DNA from: Pseudomonadota bacterium
GTDB lineage: Bacteria; Desulfobacterota; GWC2-55-46; JADFVP01
Length of the DNA: 16,425 nt
NCBI GenBank assembly: GCA_015222595.1
Contig: JADFVP010000040.1
Span: 1-16,425 of the forward strand
Reading direction: 5' to 3'
The notes below the pieces were generated by a model. The model was not told where the DNA came from. It worked only from the letters and a program-made list of their open reading frames with translations, and did no database searches. Below, in pieces: positions 1 to 6,693 of this stretch. Made by a program: the position numbers and the translations under genes. How positions within the stretch are numbered: position 1 is the first letter of the stretch; every line of letters begins with the position of its first letter.

Positions 1-204
1 AACAGGCAGAGACGGGCTGGGTCTGCGCTCTTAGGTAGAGTATTCCGGCGAGTCTTCGGCAATTCTCGCCCCCTGGTGGTCCGTTCAGGGCAGCGGCGCA
101 CCTAAAGGGGCTTCTGTTAGACCCTGTGATGCACTAATTTAAAGTACCTTTATAGGCTGGGTATGTTCGGAGTAGCTAAGTAGATGGTTTGGGCGGGGGG
201 TTGG
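1..204. other. Left edge, no gene recognised
   Basis: I see no convincing coding frame in this stretch and no tRNA, tmRNA, SRP or RNase P signature. A short inverted repeat (GGCGAG at about 47-52 and CTCGCC further right) is the only local structure, and it lacks a T-tract. The stretch may be the 3' flank of a gene beyond the left edge. It lies downstream of the terminator of the minus-strand genes to its right. Confidence 0.4.
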
Positions 205-246
205 AAAAAGAGAAGAGGGAGCAGAGATTGGTCTCTGCTCCCTCTT
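205..246 (-). terminator. Strong intrinsic terminator of the NHL lipoprotein gene
   Basis: A perfect 15-bp inverted repeat (213-227 and 232-246) is separated by a 4-base loop TTGG. Read on the minus strand, the hairpin is followed by a T-rich tract (TTCTCTTTTT, ending about 205). It lies 45 bases beyond the stop codon of the minus-strand NHL gene, the position expected of its rho-independent terminator. The plus strand shows no T-run after the hairpin, so it should act mainly on minus-strand transcripts. Confidence 0.85.
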
Positions 247-290
247 ATATAGATGCTTCTTGTATAGATGCCGTCTTATGCCACAGCCGG

Positions 291-1367
291 TCAGTTCTTC
301 TTGGCAGGCTCCACAGGAGCGACTCTTCCGGTCTTCTCGCGCTCTGCATGTTTGTCTCCAAGGTACTCCAGTACCTTTACCCTGCGGTTCCATGAGTCTA
401 TGACGTAAACGTAGTCTTCAGGGCCTAGCGCTATGCCGGAGGGCAGTATCATTCCACCGCGATCGTCTCCGTAGCCTATAAAGGCCATCATCGGCTCGCC
501 CTCCGAGTTGAAAATCTGTACGTTGTTGAAAGCGGCGTCCACAACATATATATGCCCTTCGCTGTCAACGCTGATGCCCTTGGGCCGAGCGAACATGCCG
601 GGTATGTCTCCGAATTGACCGAACATGTTGATGAAACGCCCTTCGGAGTCGAATATCTGTACCCTGCCGTTCATGGTGTCTACAACGTAGACGTGGCCTT
701 CGGAGTCGATGGCTATGTTCGACGGGAAGTTGAACTCGCCCTCGTCCTTGCCGCGCTTTCCGATAGTATCCTCGTGCTTGAGCGTATCGAGGGCAAAGAC
801 CTCGATGTGATGGTTGTGGGTATCTATTACGTAGAGCCTGTTGTGCTCGGAGTCTGCCGCTATGCCGCTCGGCTGTTTAAAGGGTGTTCTCGGTGAGAGA
901 GTTGCGAGAACCTTGCCCTCCTGGTCGAGCACGGTGACCTTGTCGGTCTGAGAGTCCGTTATAAAGATCCTGTTCAGGTCGTCCGTCGTCACGCCGATGG
1001 GTTTGAAGAAGTACCTTGCGCCCATGGTGTTTACGGAGTTTGCCGACTGGTTGACGGGGTCGAAGATAAAGACATCGCTGGCTGCCGTGTCTGTTACGTA
1101 GATCTTTCCGTCCTTGGCAACGTGTACGCCTTTCGGTTTTTTAAGCACGAGGGCGCGCTTGGCGCCGAGCAGTATATCCGCAGCCTTTGATTTCGACTGA
1201 AAGTCGGACCCGCCCGTGTACTGACGCGTATACTTAATGCGGGGTATCTCCGGGGGCTCGGGCCAGACGAGGTCGGGCAGCTCTATGGTTGCGCAACCGA
1301 TAAAAAGGACCGGCACTATTGCCAGCAGGAGCAGCCGTTTCATACTTTTGAAGATATGACTTTTCAT
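291..1367 (-). CDS. Six-bladed NHL-repeat beta-propeller lipoprotein
   Basis: The protein has 358 residues. It opens with a lipoprotein signal: a basic start, a hydrophobic run at about 11-23, and lipobox LFIGC with Cys25 as the predicted lipidated residue. The rest holds six repeats of the pattern G[IV]..D..[GN].[IVL][YF][VI].D......[VI].[VI][FL], each about 45-50 residues, which is the hallmark of an NHL six-bladed propeller. NHL propellers are usually binding scaffolds rather than enzymes, so no reaction is assigned. The predicted location is periplasmic, anchored to the inner or outer membrane. The nearest upstream gene on the same strand is a triheme cytochrome lipoprotein 261 bases away; NHL lipoproteins often sit beside multiheme cytochromes in deltaproteobacteria, suggesting a part in extracytoplasmic electron transfer or envelope assembly (inference). 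The ATG at 1367 has a GAGGGA-like ribosome site about 13 bases upstream; an alternative in-frame ATG at 1343 would also keep the signal. Confidence 0.85.
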   Translation of the reverse strand: MKSHIFKSMKRLLLLAIVPVLFIGCATIELPDLVWPEPPEIPRIKYTRQYTGGSDFQSKSKAADILLGAKRALVLKKPKGVHVAKDGKIYVTDTAASDVFIFDPVNQSANSVNTMGARYFFKPIGVTTDDLNRIFITDSQTDKVTVLDQEGKVLATLSPRTPFKQPSGIAADSEHNRLYVIDTHNHHIEVFALDTLKHEDTIGKRGKDEGEFNFPSNIAIDSEGHVYVVDTMNGRVQIFDSEGRFINMFGQFGDIPGMFARPKGISVDSEGHIYVVDAAFNNVQIFNSEGEPMMAFIGYGDDRGGMILPSGIALGPEDYVYVIDSWNRRVKVLEYLGDKHAEREKTGRVAPVEPAKKN

Positions 1368-1628
1368 AATATTTTTATTCCCTCGTTGTTCAGTCGCTCT
1401 TGTACTATCTATTTATATAGGCTTGCAGGGCAAGTTATTACCTTATAGTAGGAAAATACTACCTGCTCGTACTGTTAAAGTCAAGCGCTCCGTCGAGTCT
1501 GCTATCTACTACATGTCGGTAGGCAGTGGCGGAACTTTAACAGCTATTGTTCTGTCGGTCCCATGCAGGTAGAAGCGTCGTTGATCTTCGTTTTTGTGCG
1601 CTCGAAAGTTTTACGGCCCTGGCGTCTG
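1368..1628. other. Intergenic region between the two lipoprotein genes
   Basis: No gene was recognised here; apparent frames lack any family resemblance. The stretch holds a long imperfect hairpin (1472-1543, listed separately) and a short palindrome CTTGC-AGG-GCAAG at 1422-1434. A 261-base gap with structure between two related minus-strand genes suggests a processing site, a weak terminator or a separate promoter for the NHL gene. I could not find a convincing -35/-10 pair. Confidence 0.4.
1472..1543. other. Long imperfect hairpin between cytochrome and NHL genes
   Basis: Three nested complementary segments stack almost without interruption on the right side: a perfect 10-bp outer arm (CTGTTAAAGT 1472-1481 with ACTTTAACAG 1534-1543), then TCCG 1489-1492 with CGGA 1530-1533, then CTGC plus CTAC (1499-1509, with a 3-base bulge) with GTAGGCAG 1519-1526. 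The total is about 22 pairs around a 9-base loop. No T-tract follows on either strand, so it is not a classic terminator. It could be an mRNA stabiliser or processing element downstream of the cytochrome gene, or a structured small RNA. The function is unknown. Confidence 0.4.
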
Positions 1629-2303
1629 TTACTGCCAGTGCTCTTTGCTTAGAGACTGCCCCTTCGGTATTATATGGCATCTGACGCAGTTGGCGCGCGG
1701 CCAGAAGGTGAACGCGACCTTGCCGTGGCAGCGTCCGCACCATTTGCCTTCGAAAATCTCGCTCATCTTTATGTCGTTGGCTCCTACCTGCGGCAGGAAG
1801 ATGCCGGGGTGGCAGTTGGAGCATTTGAGCCAGTATGTGTGGATGGAGTGGGGAAACAGGACGTTGGCCATGAGCGGAACCTTTGCCTCTATAAAGATAT
1901 TGAGTTCAAAGGGCGGCTCGTCTATGACGTCCATATCGATGGATGGGGCCGGGTCGATAATCCCCATTGTTACTGCAGCGGTCCAGTTGACCTCGCCGCT
2001 CGTATCTTTAGGCATTACGTCGAGTGCGACAATATCTTTTGTGCCGGTCTGGAAGCTTGTTCTTCCGGCAACAGACTTGTTGAACTTGTCGTAGTAGCTC
2101 TGTATCTCTTTGGGGTCGAGCGTCTCTATCTTTTTCTTCTGCGGGTCGATCTCTTCGCCCGACAGGTTGCCGACCTCTTGCTTTGCGAACCGCTCTATAT
2201 CGGCGCCAGACATACCGCAACCCACCGTCAGCACGCCCAGAAAAAGAAGGATGAGCAGGCGAGTTGCTGCAGAGGGCGCGTCTGTTGGTCGGCGAGTCTT
2301 CAC
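1629..2303 (-). CDS. Triheme c7-type cytochrome lipoprotein
   Basis: The protein has 224 residues. After a basic N-terminus and a hydrophobic stretch (15-27), the lipobox LTVGC places a lipidated Cys at 29, so it should be exported and membrane anchored. The C-terminal third carries three c-type heme sites: CSNCH (161-165), CGRCH (189-193) and CVRCH (206-210). Only six histidines occur in the whole protein: the three proximal ones plus His152, His155 (in FPHSIH) and His222. That is exactly enough for three bis-histidine hemes. The FPHSIH element followed by CSNCHPGIF matches what is known of the c7-type triheme (nanowire-type) domain, an electron carrier. Residues 30-145 form a longer N-terminal part that I do not recognise. 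The start is GTG at 2303, with AAGG about 9 bases upstream; no better start keeps the signal peptide. It is transcribed divergently from the ATPase gene at 2480, with a palindrome in the shared control region. Confidence 0.88.
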   Translation of the reverse strand: MKTRRPTDAPSAATRLLILLFLGVLTVGCGMSGADIERFAKQEVGNLSGEEIDPQKKKIETLDPKEIQSYYDKFNKSVAGRTSFQTGTKDIVALDVMPKDTSGEVNWTAAVTMGIIDPAPSIDMDVIDEPPFELNIFIEAKVPLMANVLFPHSIHTYWLKCSNCHPGIFLPQVGANDIKMSEIFEGKWCGRCHGKVAFTFWPRANCVRCHIIPKGQSLSKEHWQ

Positions 2304-2334
2304 AGTCGTAACCTTAAGTTTTGCACTTCATTAG

Positions 2335-2353
2335 AGTATAACCAGGTTATACT
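2335..2353. promoter_or_regulatory. Perfect 19-bp palindrome, candidate operator
   Basis: AGTATAACC at 2335-2343 and GGTTATACT at 2345-2353 form a perfect 9-bp inverted repeat around a single A. It lies 32-50 bases upstream of the GTG start of the cytochrome gene, where its promoter should be. The arms contain TATAAC and TATACT, which resemble -10 boxes, so a bound dimeric repressor or activator would directly control the start site. No T-tract favours a terminator reading on the minus strand. The regulator is unknown and no transcription factor gene is in the window. Confidence 0.5.
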
Positions 2354-2443
2354 TTTGACACTTTATCATTGTGACTAAATTTACTATAGACCGGTAATTC
2401 ATGTCAAGGATTTAGTTTTACACGGTTTTTTGGCTAAATATAG

Positions 2444-2473
2444 TTGACAACCATAAATTAAAGAGATAAAAAT
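2444..2473 (+). promoter_or_regulatory. Possible sigma70 promoter of the ATPase operon
   Basis: TTGACA at 2444-2449 is a perfect -35 hexamer. With a 17-base spacer it is followed by TAAAAA (2467-2472), a 4-of-6 match to the -10 consensus. Transcription would then begin at about 2478-2481, at or next to the ATG at 2480, giving a nearly leaderless mRNA. That is consistent with the lack of a good Shine-Dalgarno sequence. A second TTGACA at 2355-2360 has no good -10 at the right distance. Confidence 0.35.
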
Positions 2474-2479
2474 ACAGAA

Positions 2480-3811
2480 ATGGCCCGTGAAAAAACTATA
2501 TGGTCGGTAGGCGGTGGTAAAGGCGGCATCGGCAAGAGCGTTACTACTGCGAACATCGGTTGCGCGCTTGCTATGGCCGGTAAGAAGGTCGTGCTGGTCG
2601 ATGCGGACCTCGGCGGGGCTAACCTCCACACCTACTTCGGCATCAAATTCCCTGAAAGGGGGCTTGAGGATTTTATTAAAGGGCGTACAGACTCTTTAAT
2701 GGATACCTCGCTGCCTACCCCTGTCGAGGGGCTGCGCCTTATTACCGGCGGCGGAGAGTTCTTAGGCATTGCGAACCCCCAGTACGCGCGCAAGCAGCGC
2801 CTTATAAAGAGCATCAAGTCGCTCGACGCCGACTATATTCTCGTAGACCTCGGCGCTGGTACGTCGTATAACGTGCTCGACTTCTTTGCCGTCTCCAACG
2901 AAGGCATAGTAGTGCTGGTGCCCGAACCCGCCTCTATTCAGAACACCTACCTCTTCTTAAAGAGTTTCGTCTACAGAAGGCTTATGCGGACCTTCAGTGC
3001 CAACAAGCCTGTAACCGACCTTATTACCGAATCGACCGACCCCAGGGGGCCGGGCAGCGTAAAGACCTTCTCGGACCTTTGCGAGAAGATAGCTAAGCAG
3101 GACCGTCGCGCTGCCGAGCAGGCGCTCTTCGAGATAAAGCGCTACAGACCGAAACTGCTCCTTAACATGGCGTCGAGCAAAAAGGACGAGCGCGTGGTCG
3201 AGGCGTTTCAGGGGGCGGCCAATACCTTTCTCGGCATAGACCCGGAGTTCATAGGAACCATCTACACGAGGGAGGCGATAAAGGCCGCTGCGAGAAAGAT
3301 GCGCCCCTTTATGCTCGACCCCGCCGCAAAGGTGTCGCATGCCGATGTGCAGAAGGTGGTCGAGGTGCTTATGAAAAGACCTAGTCCGGTCTCCGGCGCT
3401 GCTGCGCTCTTTGCGGAGCCGTCCTCCATAGAGGCCGCAAGAGAGGCTGCAAGGGCGGAGGTTGCCGAGCTTGACAGGGCCGACGGCTCTGCGTCTTCGG
3501 GTTCGCCGGGCCCGTCGTCACCTTCACCTGTAGAAGAAGAGCGCGACTTCTTCGGTTTCAACGACAACGTCGAACATATGGAGACCGTCTTCCACGTCCA
3601 GACAGAGGTGGTCGGAGGGGCGGCTCCGCAGATAGAGACCGTGGTCTACCACGGCGGCAGAATCTTCTTCTCGAAACGGCAGCCGTATAACGAGGTGTCG
3701 AATGCGTGGCCCGGAACCAGTGCCCTCCGAGAGTTTGCTACACGCCAGCACCGCGCGGCTATTGCAGCCATTAAGATGAACAAGATAACCTTACAGGGGA
3801 TAGCCAAATGA
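2480..3811 (+). CDS. MinD/FlhG-like P-loop ATPase with a C-terminal extension
   Basis: The protein has 443 residues. Residues 1-300 form a deviant-Walker-A ATPase of the MinD/ParA/FlhG class: GGKGGIGKS at 12-20 with signature Lys14 and Lys19, the switch I segment VLVDADLGGAN (38-48), and Walker B/switch II ILVDLGAGTS (120-129). The DADLG and GAGTS forms are closest to FlhG/YlxH, the regulators of flagellar number and placement, but no flagellar gene is near, so that role cannot be assigned. Residues 300-355 form a low-complexity Ala/Ser/Pro/Glu linker. Residues 356-443 form a compact domain (VFHVQTE near 370, then TVVYHGGRIF) that I recognise only as a deltaproteobacterial-type tail of unknown function. 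The stop codon overlaps the start of the PilZ-like gene as ATGA, so the two are probably translationally coupled and work together. No clear ribosome site precedes the ATG. I see no amphipathic membrane-targeting helix at the C-terminus. Confidence 0.8.
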   Translation: MAREKTIWSVGGGKGGIGKSVTTANIGCALAMAGKKVVLVDADLGGANLHTYFGIKFPERGLEDFIKGRTDSLMDTSLPTPVEGLRLITGGGEFLGIANPQYARKQRLIKSIKSLDADYILVDLGAGTSYNVLDFFAVSNEGIVVLVPEPASIQNTYLFLKSFVYRRLMRTFSANKPVTDLITESTDPRGPGSVKTFSDLCEKIAKQDRRAAEQALFEIKRYRPKLLLNMASSKKDERVVEAFQGAANTFLGIDPEFIGTIYTREAIKAAARKMRPFMLDPAAKVSHADVQKVVEVLMKRPSPVSGAAALFAEPSSIEAAREAARAEVAELDRADGSASSGSPGPSSPSPVEEERDFFGFNDNVEHMETVFHVQTEVVGGAAPQIETVVYHGGRIFFSKRQPYNEVSNAWPGTSALREFATRQHRAAIAAIKMNKITLQGIAK

Positions 3812-4548
3812 ACGGTAGGGTAAGAATGCAGGGCAACACAGAGTTCTTTACCGGGCAGCTCTTCGAGTCTCTCGGCGACTGCGGTTTCGAAGTTGTAGCT
3901 GGGCCCATGGACTACTCGGTCGAGGGGCTGGTCTGTTCCGAGGAGGTTGGTCTCTTTGAGGTCAGGGGGGCGAGCGACATCGCCGCCATGCTCGGAGCGT
4001 TAGAAGAGACGGCAGCTCCATTTGTGCTCTACAAAGACCCCGGCTACGCAGAGTCGATCTCGGAGGTAGACGGCGCGCGCTTGAAGGGCGCGGGGCTTAT
4101 GGGAGTTATCACCCGGCAGACCCCCTTGGAGGAGATGGCCTTTGTGGTGAACCGGGCCTTCTTTTATAACAAGGTGGTAAAGCGCAACCCGCGCCTGCCG
4201 ATCACCTTACCGGTTACGGTCACGACCCCGGAGCGCACGATGATGACCAACTCGGCGCAGCTCTCGCGCGACGGCATGTTCATCATAACGCTCCACCCCT
4301 GCGCGGCAAACGCCATCTGCGACCTTGAGTTCTCGGTACCCGGGGTCAAGGGCAAGTTCAAGACTCAGGCGCGCGTTATCTATAATATAGCTGTCAACAA
4401 AGATCTCAGCATCATCTCCAACCCGAACGACCCGTTCAGAAGACTAGTGACGCACCCCGGCATGGCGGTCTTCTTTGTCGATCTCGAAGAGAGCAGGCGT
4501 CTGGCGATAGACGCCTACATAGACGGTATAGAGGGAGCGGCCAACTGA
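3808..4548 (+). CDS. PilZ-like domain protein with a receiver-like N-terminal domain
   Basis: The protein has 246 residues. Residues 1-118 alternate hydrophobic strands and helices like a degenerate receiver or Rossmann-type domain, with no conserved phospho-acceptor Asp I can point to. Residues 122-240 resemble a PilZ domain: basic motif KRNPR (125-129) leading into a LPITLPVTV strand, QLSRDGMF (151-158) where PilZ has DxSxxG, and a late strand with HPGMAVFFVDL (216-226). PilZ domains bind cyclic di-GMP through RxxxR and [D/N]xSxxG. Here the first Arg is replaced by Lys and the Asp/Asn by Gln, so binding may be weak or lost. It starts inside the last codons of the upstream ATPase gene (4-base overlap), indicating a two-gene unit. 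A joint role in polar positioning, motility or surface behaviour is inference. Confidence 0.6.
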   Translation: MNGRVRMQGNTEFFTGQLFESLGDCGFEVVAGPMDYSVEGLVCSEEVGLFEVRGASDIAAMLGALEETAAPFVLYKDPGYAESISEVDGARLKGAGLMGVITRQTPLEEMAFVVNRAFFYNKVVKRNPRLPITLPVTVTTPERTMMTNSAQLSRDGMFIITLHPCAANAICDLEFSVPGVKGKFKTQARVIYNIAVNKDLSIISNPNDPFRRLVTHPGMAVFFVDLEESRRLAIDAYIDGIEGAAN

Positions 4549-4604
4549 GGGACGCTTTCGGTCGGTTCAGGAACAGAGCAAGAGCGGAACACGAGTAGAA
4601 GAGT

Positions 4605-4799
4605 ATGGAGAAAAAGCGCAACAGGGTAGATTGCTTCAAGTGCGTCCACTTTTATATAACCTGGGATAAACGCTTCAGCAAGGGGTGCAAGGCCTTGAAC
4701 TTCAAGACCAACCGTCTGCCCTCTCAGGTGGTCTTCGATAACTCGGGGCTGGAGTGCCAGATGTTCAAGGCCAAGGCTCGTACGACGCAGAAGAAGTAG
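4605..4799 (+). CDS. Small conserved four-cysteine protein
   Basis: The protein has 64 residues and is rich in Lys and Arg. Cysteines at 10, 13, 28 and 51 form CxxC...C...C, a layout suited to binding one zinc ion or an iron-sulfur cluster. The segments CxxCxHFYITWD, KGCKALNFK and SGLECQMF resemble a family of short hypothetical proteins I know from Geobacter-like genomes, whose role is not established; some records carry a misleading uracil-DNA glycosylase label. It has no signal peptide or membrane segment, so it is probably cytoplasmic. It lies 56 bases after the PilZ-like gene and just before a terminator, so it is likely the last gene of the ATPase operon. AGAAGAG directly upstream of the ATG may serve as a weak ribosome site. 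Confidence 0.7.
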   Translation: MEKKRNRVDCFKCVHFYITWDKRFSKGCKALNFKTNRLPSQVVFDNSGLECQMFKAKARTTQKK

Positions 4800-4803
4800 C
4801 GGG

Positions 4804-4823
4804 GGGGCGGTCGCCCCATTTTT
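4804..4823 (+). terminator. Intrinsic terminator after the four-cysteine gene
   Basis: GGGGC (4804-4808), loop GGTC, GCCCC (4813-4817), then ATTTTT. The stem is only 5 bp but all G-C, and it begins 5 bases past the stop codon of the small gene. It should end the ATPase/PilZ-like/four-cysteine transcript. It separates that unit from tldD, which follows after about 145 bases with no recognised gene or clear promoter. Confidence 0.65.
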
Positions 4824-4968
4824 ATCGGGTACTCTTGGGGAGTTTGAGGCTGCCGAGGTTTGGGGTGTTGCTGCTTAGGTAGACGGCTTTAGCCTTTGTA
4901 GGTTGGTTTAGCAAAGCGTAACCAGACATCTTTTTTTACTGTAATAATAAGCAAGGAGTCTTTACATA

Positions 4969-6363
4969 ATGGGAATTTTAGAAGGGTTCGATCCGGCACG
5001 GGTAATCCGCGCAGCTCTCGTAAACGGCGGCGAGTTCGCCGACCTCTTTTTGGAGGATAGCAGGAGTGCTGCGATTATCGCTGAAGAGGGCCACATAAAG
5101 AGCGTTGTCGCCGGGCGCGACCGTGGGTGCGGCATTCGCGTTATATCTAACGCCAAGACGTACTACGCCTACACCAGCGACACCACTGAGGGTGGGCTAG
5201 TTGAACTCGCTTCAATCGTTGCCGGAGGGGTGCGGGACGGAGTTGAGTTCGCCGACATCGGCCCAGTCTCCAAGTCCGTTGCCAAGGGCTTTGATATAGT
5301 AAAGCCGCCCGCCACCGTGCCGCTTGAGCAGAAGATAGAACTCGTTACGCGCGCGGACAAGTGCGCATGGGGGTACGACAAACGCGTCAAGCAGGCGCGC
5401 GTCTCTTACGGCGACGGCTTCAGGCGTGTCGGCATCTTCAACTCGCTTGGCGAGTGGACCGAGGAGGAGCGCAGCGGTATAGTCTTTGTCTGCAGCGTAG
5501 TCACTGCCGAGGGCGAAGTTATGCAGACCGGGTACGAACCGCTCGGCGGTATCGTTGGATTAGAAATTTTCGACACAACCACTCCAGAGGAAGTCGCGGA
5601 GATAGCGGCCAAGCGCGCGGTTACTATGCTCGGCGCGCGGCGTGCGCCGGGAGGCACCATGCCCGTTGTGCTCTCAAGCGAAGCAGGCGGCACGATGATC
5701 CACGAGGCTGTGGGCCACGGCCTTGAGGCCGACCTTGCTCTCAACAACCTTTCGGTCTACGGCGGCAAGATCGGCGAGAGAGTCGCCACCGATGTAGTTA
5801 CGGTAGTTGACGACGGAACGATAGCGAACAAGCGCGGGTCGAGCTTCTTCGACGACGAGGCGACCCCGACCAAGAGAAACGTCTTGGTGGAGAACGGAAT
5901 TTTAAAGAGCTACATGGCCGACCGTCTGAGCGCAATGAAGTGGGGTGTGGAGAGCACCGGCAACGGACGGCGGCAATCGTACCAGCACCGTCCTATTGTG
6001 CGCATGACCAACACGCTGATACTGCCCGGAGTTTCCGACCCCGAAGAGATAGTTAAGTCGATAGACTCGGGCCTCTTCGTAAAGAAGATGGGCGGCGGTC
6101 AGGTAAATACCGTTAACGGCGACTTTGTCTTCGAGGTCACGGAGGGGTATGTGGTCGAAAACGGTCAAGTCGGCGAGATGGTGCGCGGCGCGACTCTTAC
6201 GGGCAACGGCCCCGAAGTGCTGATGAAGATAGATATGGTCGGCACGGACCTCGGCTACGGCATAGGAACCTGCGGCAAGGACGGTCAGGGAGTTCCGGTC
6301 TCCGACGCGCAGCCTACTTTAAGGATACCGGAAATTGTCGTCGGCGGAGACGTCTCTAGCTGA
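4969..6363 (+). CDS. TldD metalloprotease subunit
   Basis: The protein has 464 residues, close to the usual 450-480 for TldD. The zinc site HEAVGH lies at 245-250 inside GGTMIHEAVGHGLEAD. The conserved C-terminal element GTCGKDGQ.VPV lies at 433-443, and its Cys435 is the expected third metal ligand. TldD pairs with TldE (PmbA) to form a cytoplasmic zinc protease that degrades unfolded or flexible peptides and, in known cases, matures microcin B17 and removes CcdA. Here it has no tldE neighbour; that partner must be elsewhere or absent. The ATG at 4969 follows a good AAGGAG (4953-4958) with a 10-base spacing. The last codons run straight into a GC-rich gap with a terminator-like hairpin, so it appears to be a single-gene unit independent of the ATP synthase genes. 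Confidence 0.95.
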   Translation: MGILEGFDPARVIRAALVNGGEFADLFLEDSRSAAIIAEEGHIKSVVAGRDRGCGIRVISNAKTYYAYTSDTTEGGLVELASIVAGGVRDGVEFADIGPVSKSVAKGFDIVKPPATVPLEQKIELVTRADKCAWGYDKRVKQARVSYGDGFRRVGIFNSLGEWTEEERSGIVFVCSVVTAEGEVMQTGYEPLGGIVGLEIFDTTTPEEVAEIAAKRAVTMLGARRAPGGTMPVVLSSEAGGTMIHEAVGHGLEADLALNNLSVYGGKIGERVATDVVTVVDDGTIANKRGSSFFDDEATPTKRNVLVENGILKSYMADRLSAMKWGVESTGNGRRQSYQHRPIVRMTNTLILPGVSDPEEIVKSIDSGLFVKKMGGGQVNTVNGDFVFEVTEGYVVENGQVGEMVRGATLTGNGPEVLMKIDMVGTDLGYGIGTCGKDGQGVPVSDAQPTLRIPEIVVGGDVSS

Positions 6364-6386
6364 TGGGGCCGGGACAGGCGGGAAGT

Positions 6387-6408
6387 AGAGCCGGCGAGGC
6401 TCTTTGTT
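6387..6408 (+). terminator. Probable terminator of tldD
   Basis: AGAGCC (6387-6392), loop GGCGA, GGCTCT (6398-6403), then TTGTT. The perfect 6-bp stem lies 24 bases past the tldD stop codon. The T-tract is short and interrupted, so termination may be incomplete. It lies upstream of the promoter proposed for the ATP synthase operon. Confidence 0.5.
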
Positions 6409-6465
6409 CAGCCTATTTAGCCGGTTTCTGCTCTTCTGCTCATACCTTATTACTGTACAAAAGAC

Positions 6466-6495
6466 TTGACAGTCGGCCTTGTGCAGTGTTATCAA
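6466..6495 (+). promoter_or_regulatory. Extended -10 promoter of the ATP synthase operon
   Basis: TTGACA at 6466-6471 matches the -35 consensus fully. TATCAA at 6490-6495 matches the -10 box at 4 of 6 positions with an 18-base spacer, and it is preceded by TGT, an extended -10 (TGnTATCAA). Transcription would start near 6502 and leave a leader of about 190 bases before atpF at 6694. This is the best promoter-like site in the 330-base gap after tldD. Confidence 0.5.
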
Positions 6496-6501
6496 TACTC
6501 T

Positions 6502-6693
6502 GTTCTACGCTTCCATTACAGAGAAAAAAATCGGACTTTTTTGACGGGATTTGTTTTTGAAACCCGCTCAATTGGGATTTTTTACGTTATAACTCGGTCT
6601 GTTACAGGCGCGATGTCGGTATTGTACGCAGTTTTAGGCAACCACTTTCCTGGACCCGCTTTGCGGGTAAGGTTTTAAAGTAAGGTCTTTTAG
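6502..6693 (+). promoter_or_regulatory. Structured leader of the ATP synthase operon
   Basis: No credible gene is present here; small frames read as random sequence. The stretch holds an A7/T6 inverted repeat at about 6523-6541. It also has two alternative hairpins sharing AAACCC (6560-6565), which can pair with an upstream GGGATTT (6546-6552) or a downstream GGGATTT (6574-6580) that runs into further Ts. A third hairpin, ACCCGC-TTT-GCGGGT (6654-6668), lies 25 bases before atpF. The ribosome site TAAGGT (6681-6686) lies 7 bases before the ATG. The competing pairings look like an attenuator, but the stems are short, so this remains a suggestion. Confidence 0.35.

Noticed and set aside
1..204. 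Structured RNA gene at the left edge
   Set aside because: I compared it by eye with tRNA, tmRNA, SRP, RNase P and 6S patterns and found no match; only a weak 6-bp inverted repeat is present.
1537..1824. A 95-codon minus-strand frame over the end of the cytochrome gene
   Set aside because: It overlaps the heme-binding part of the cytochrome in another register and has no recognisable features.
6363..6678. Two small plus-strand frames (65 and 70 codons) between tldD and atpF
   Set aside because: They overlap a terminator-like hairpin and the promoter, have no ribosome site, and their translations look random with no family features.
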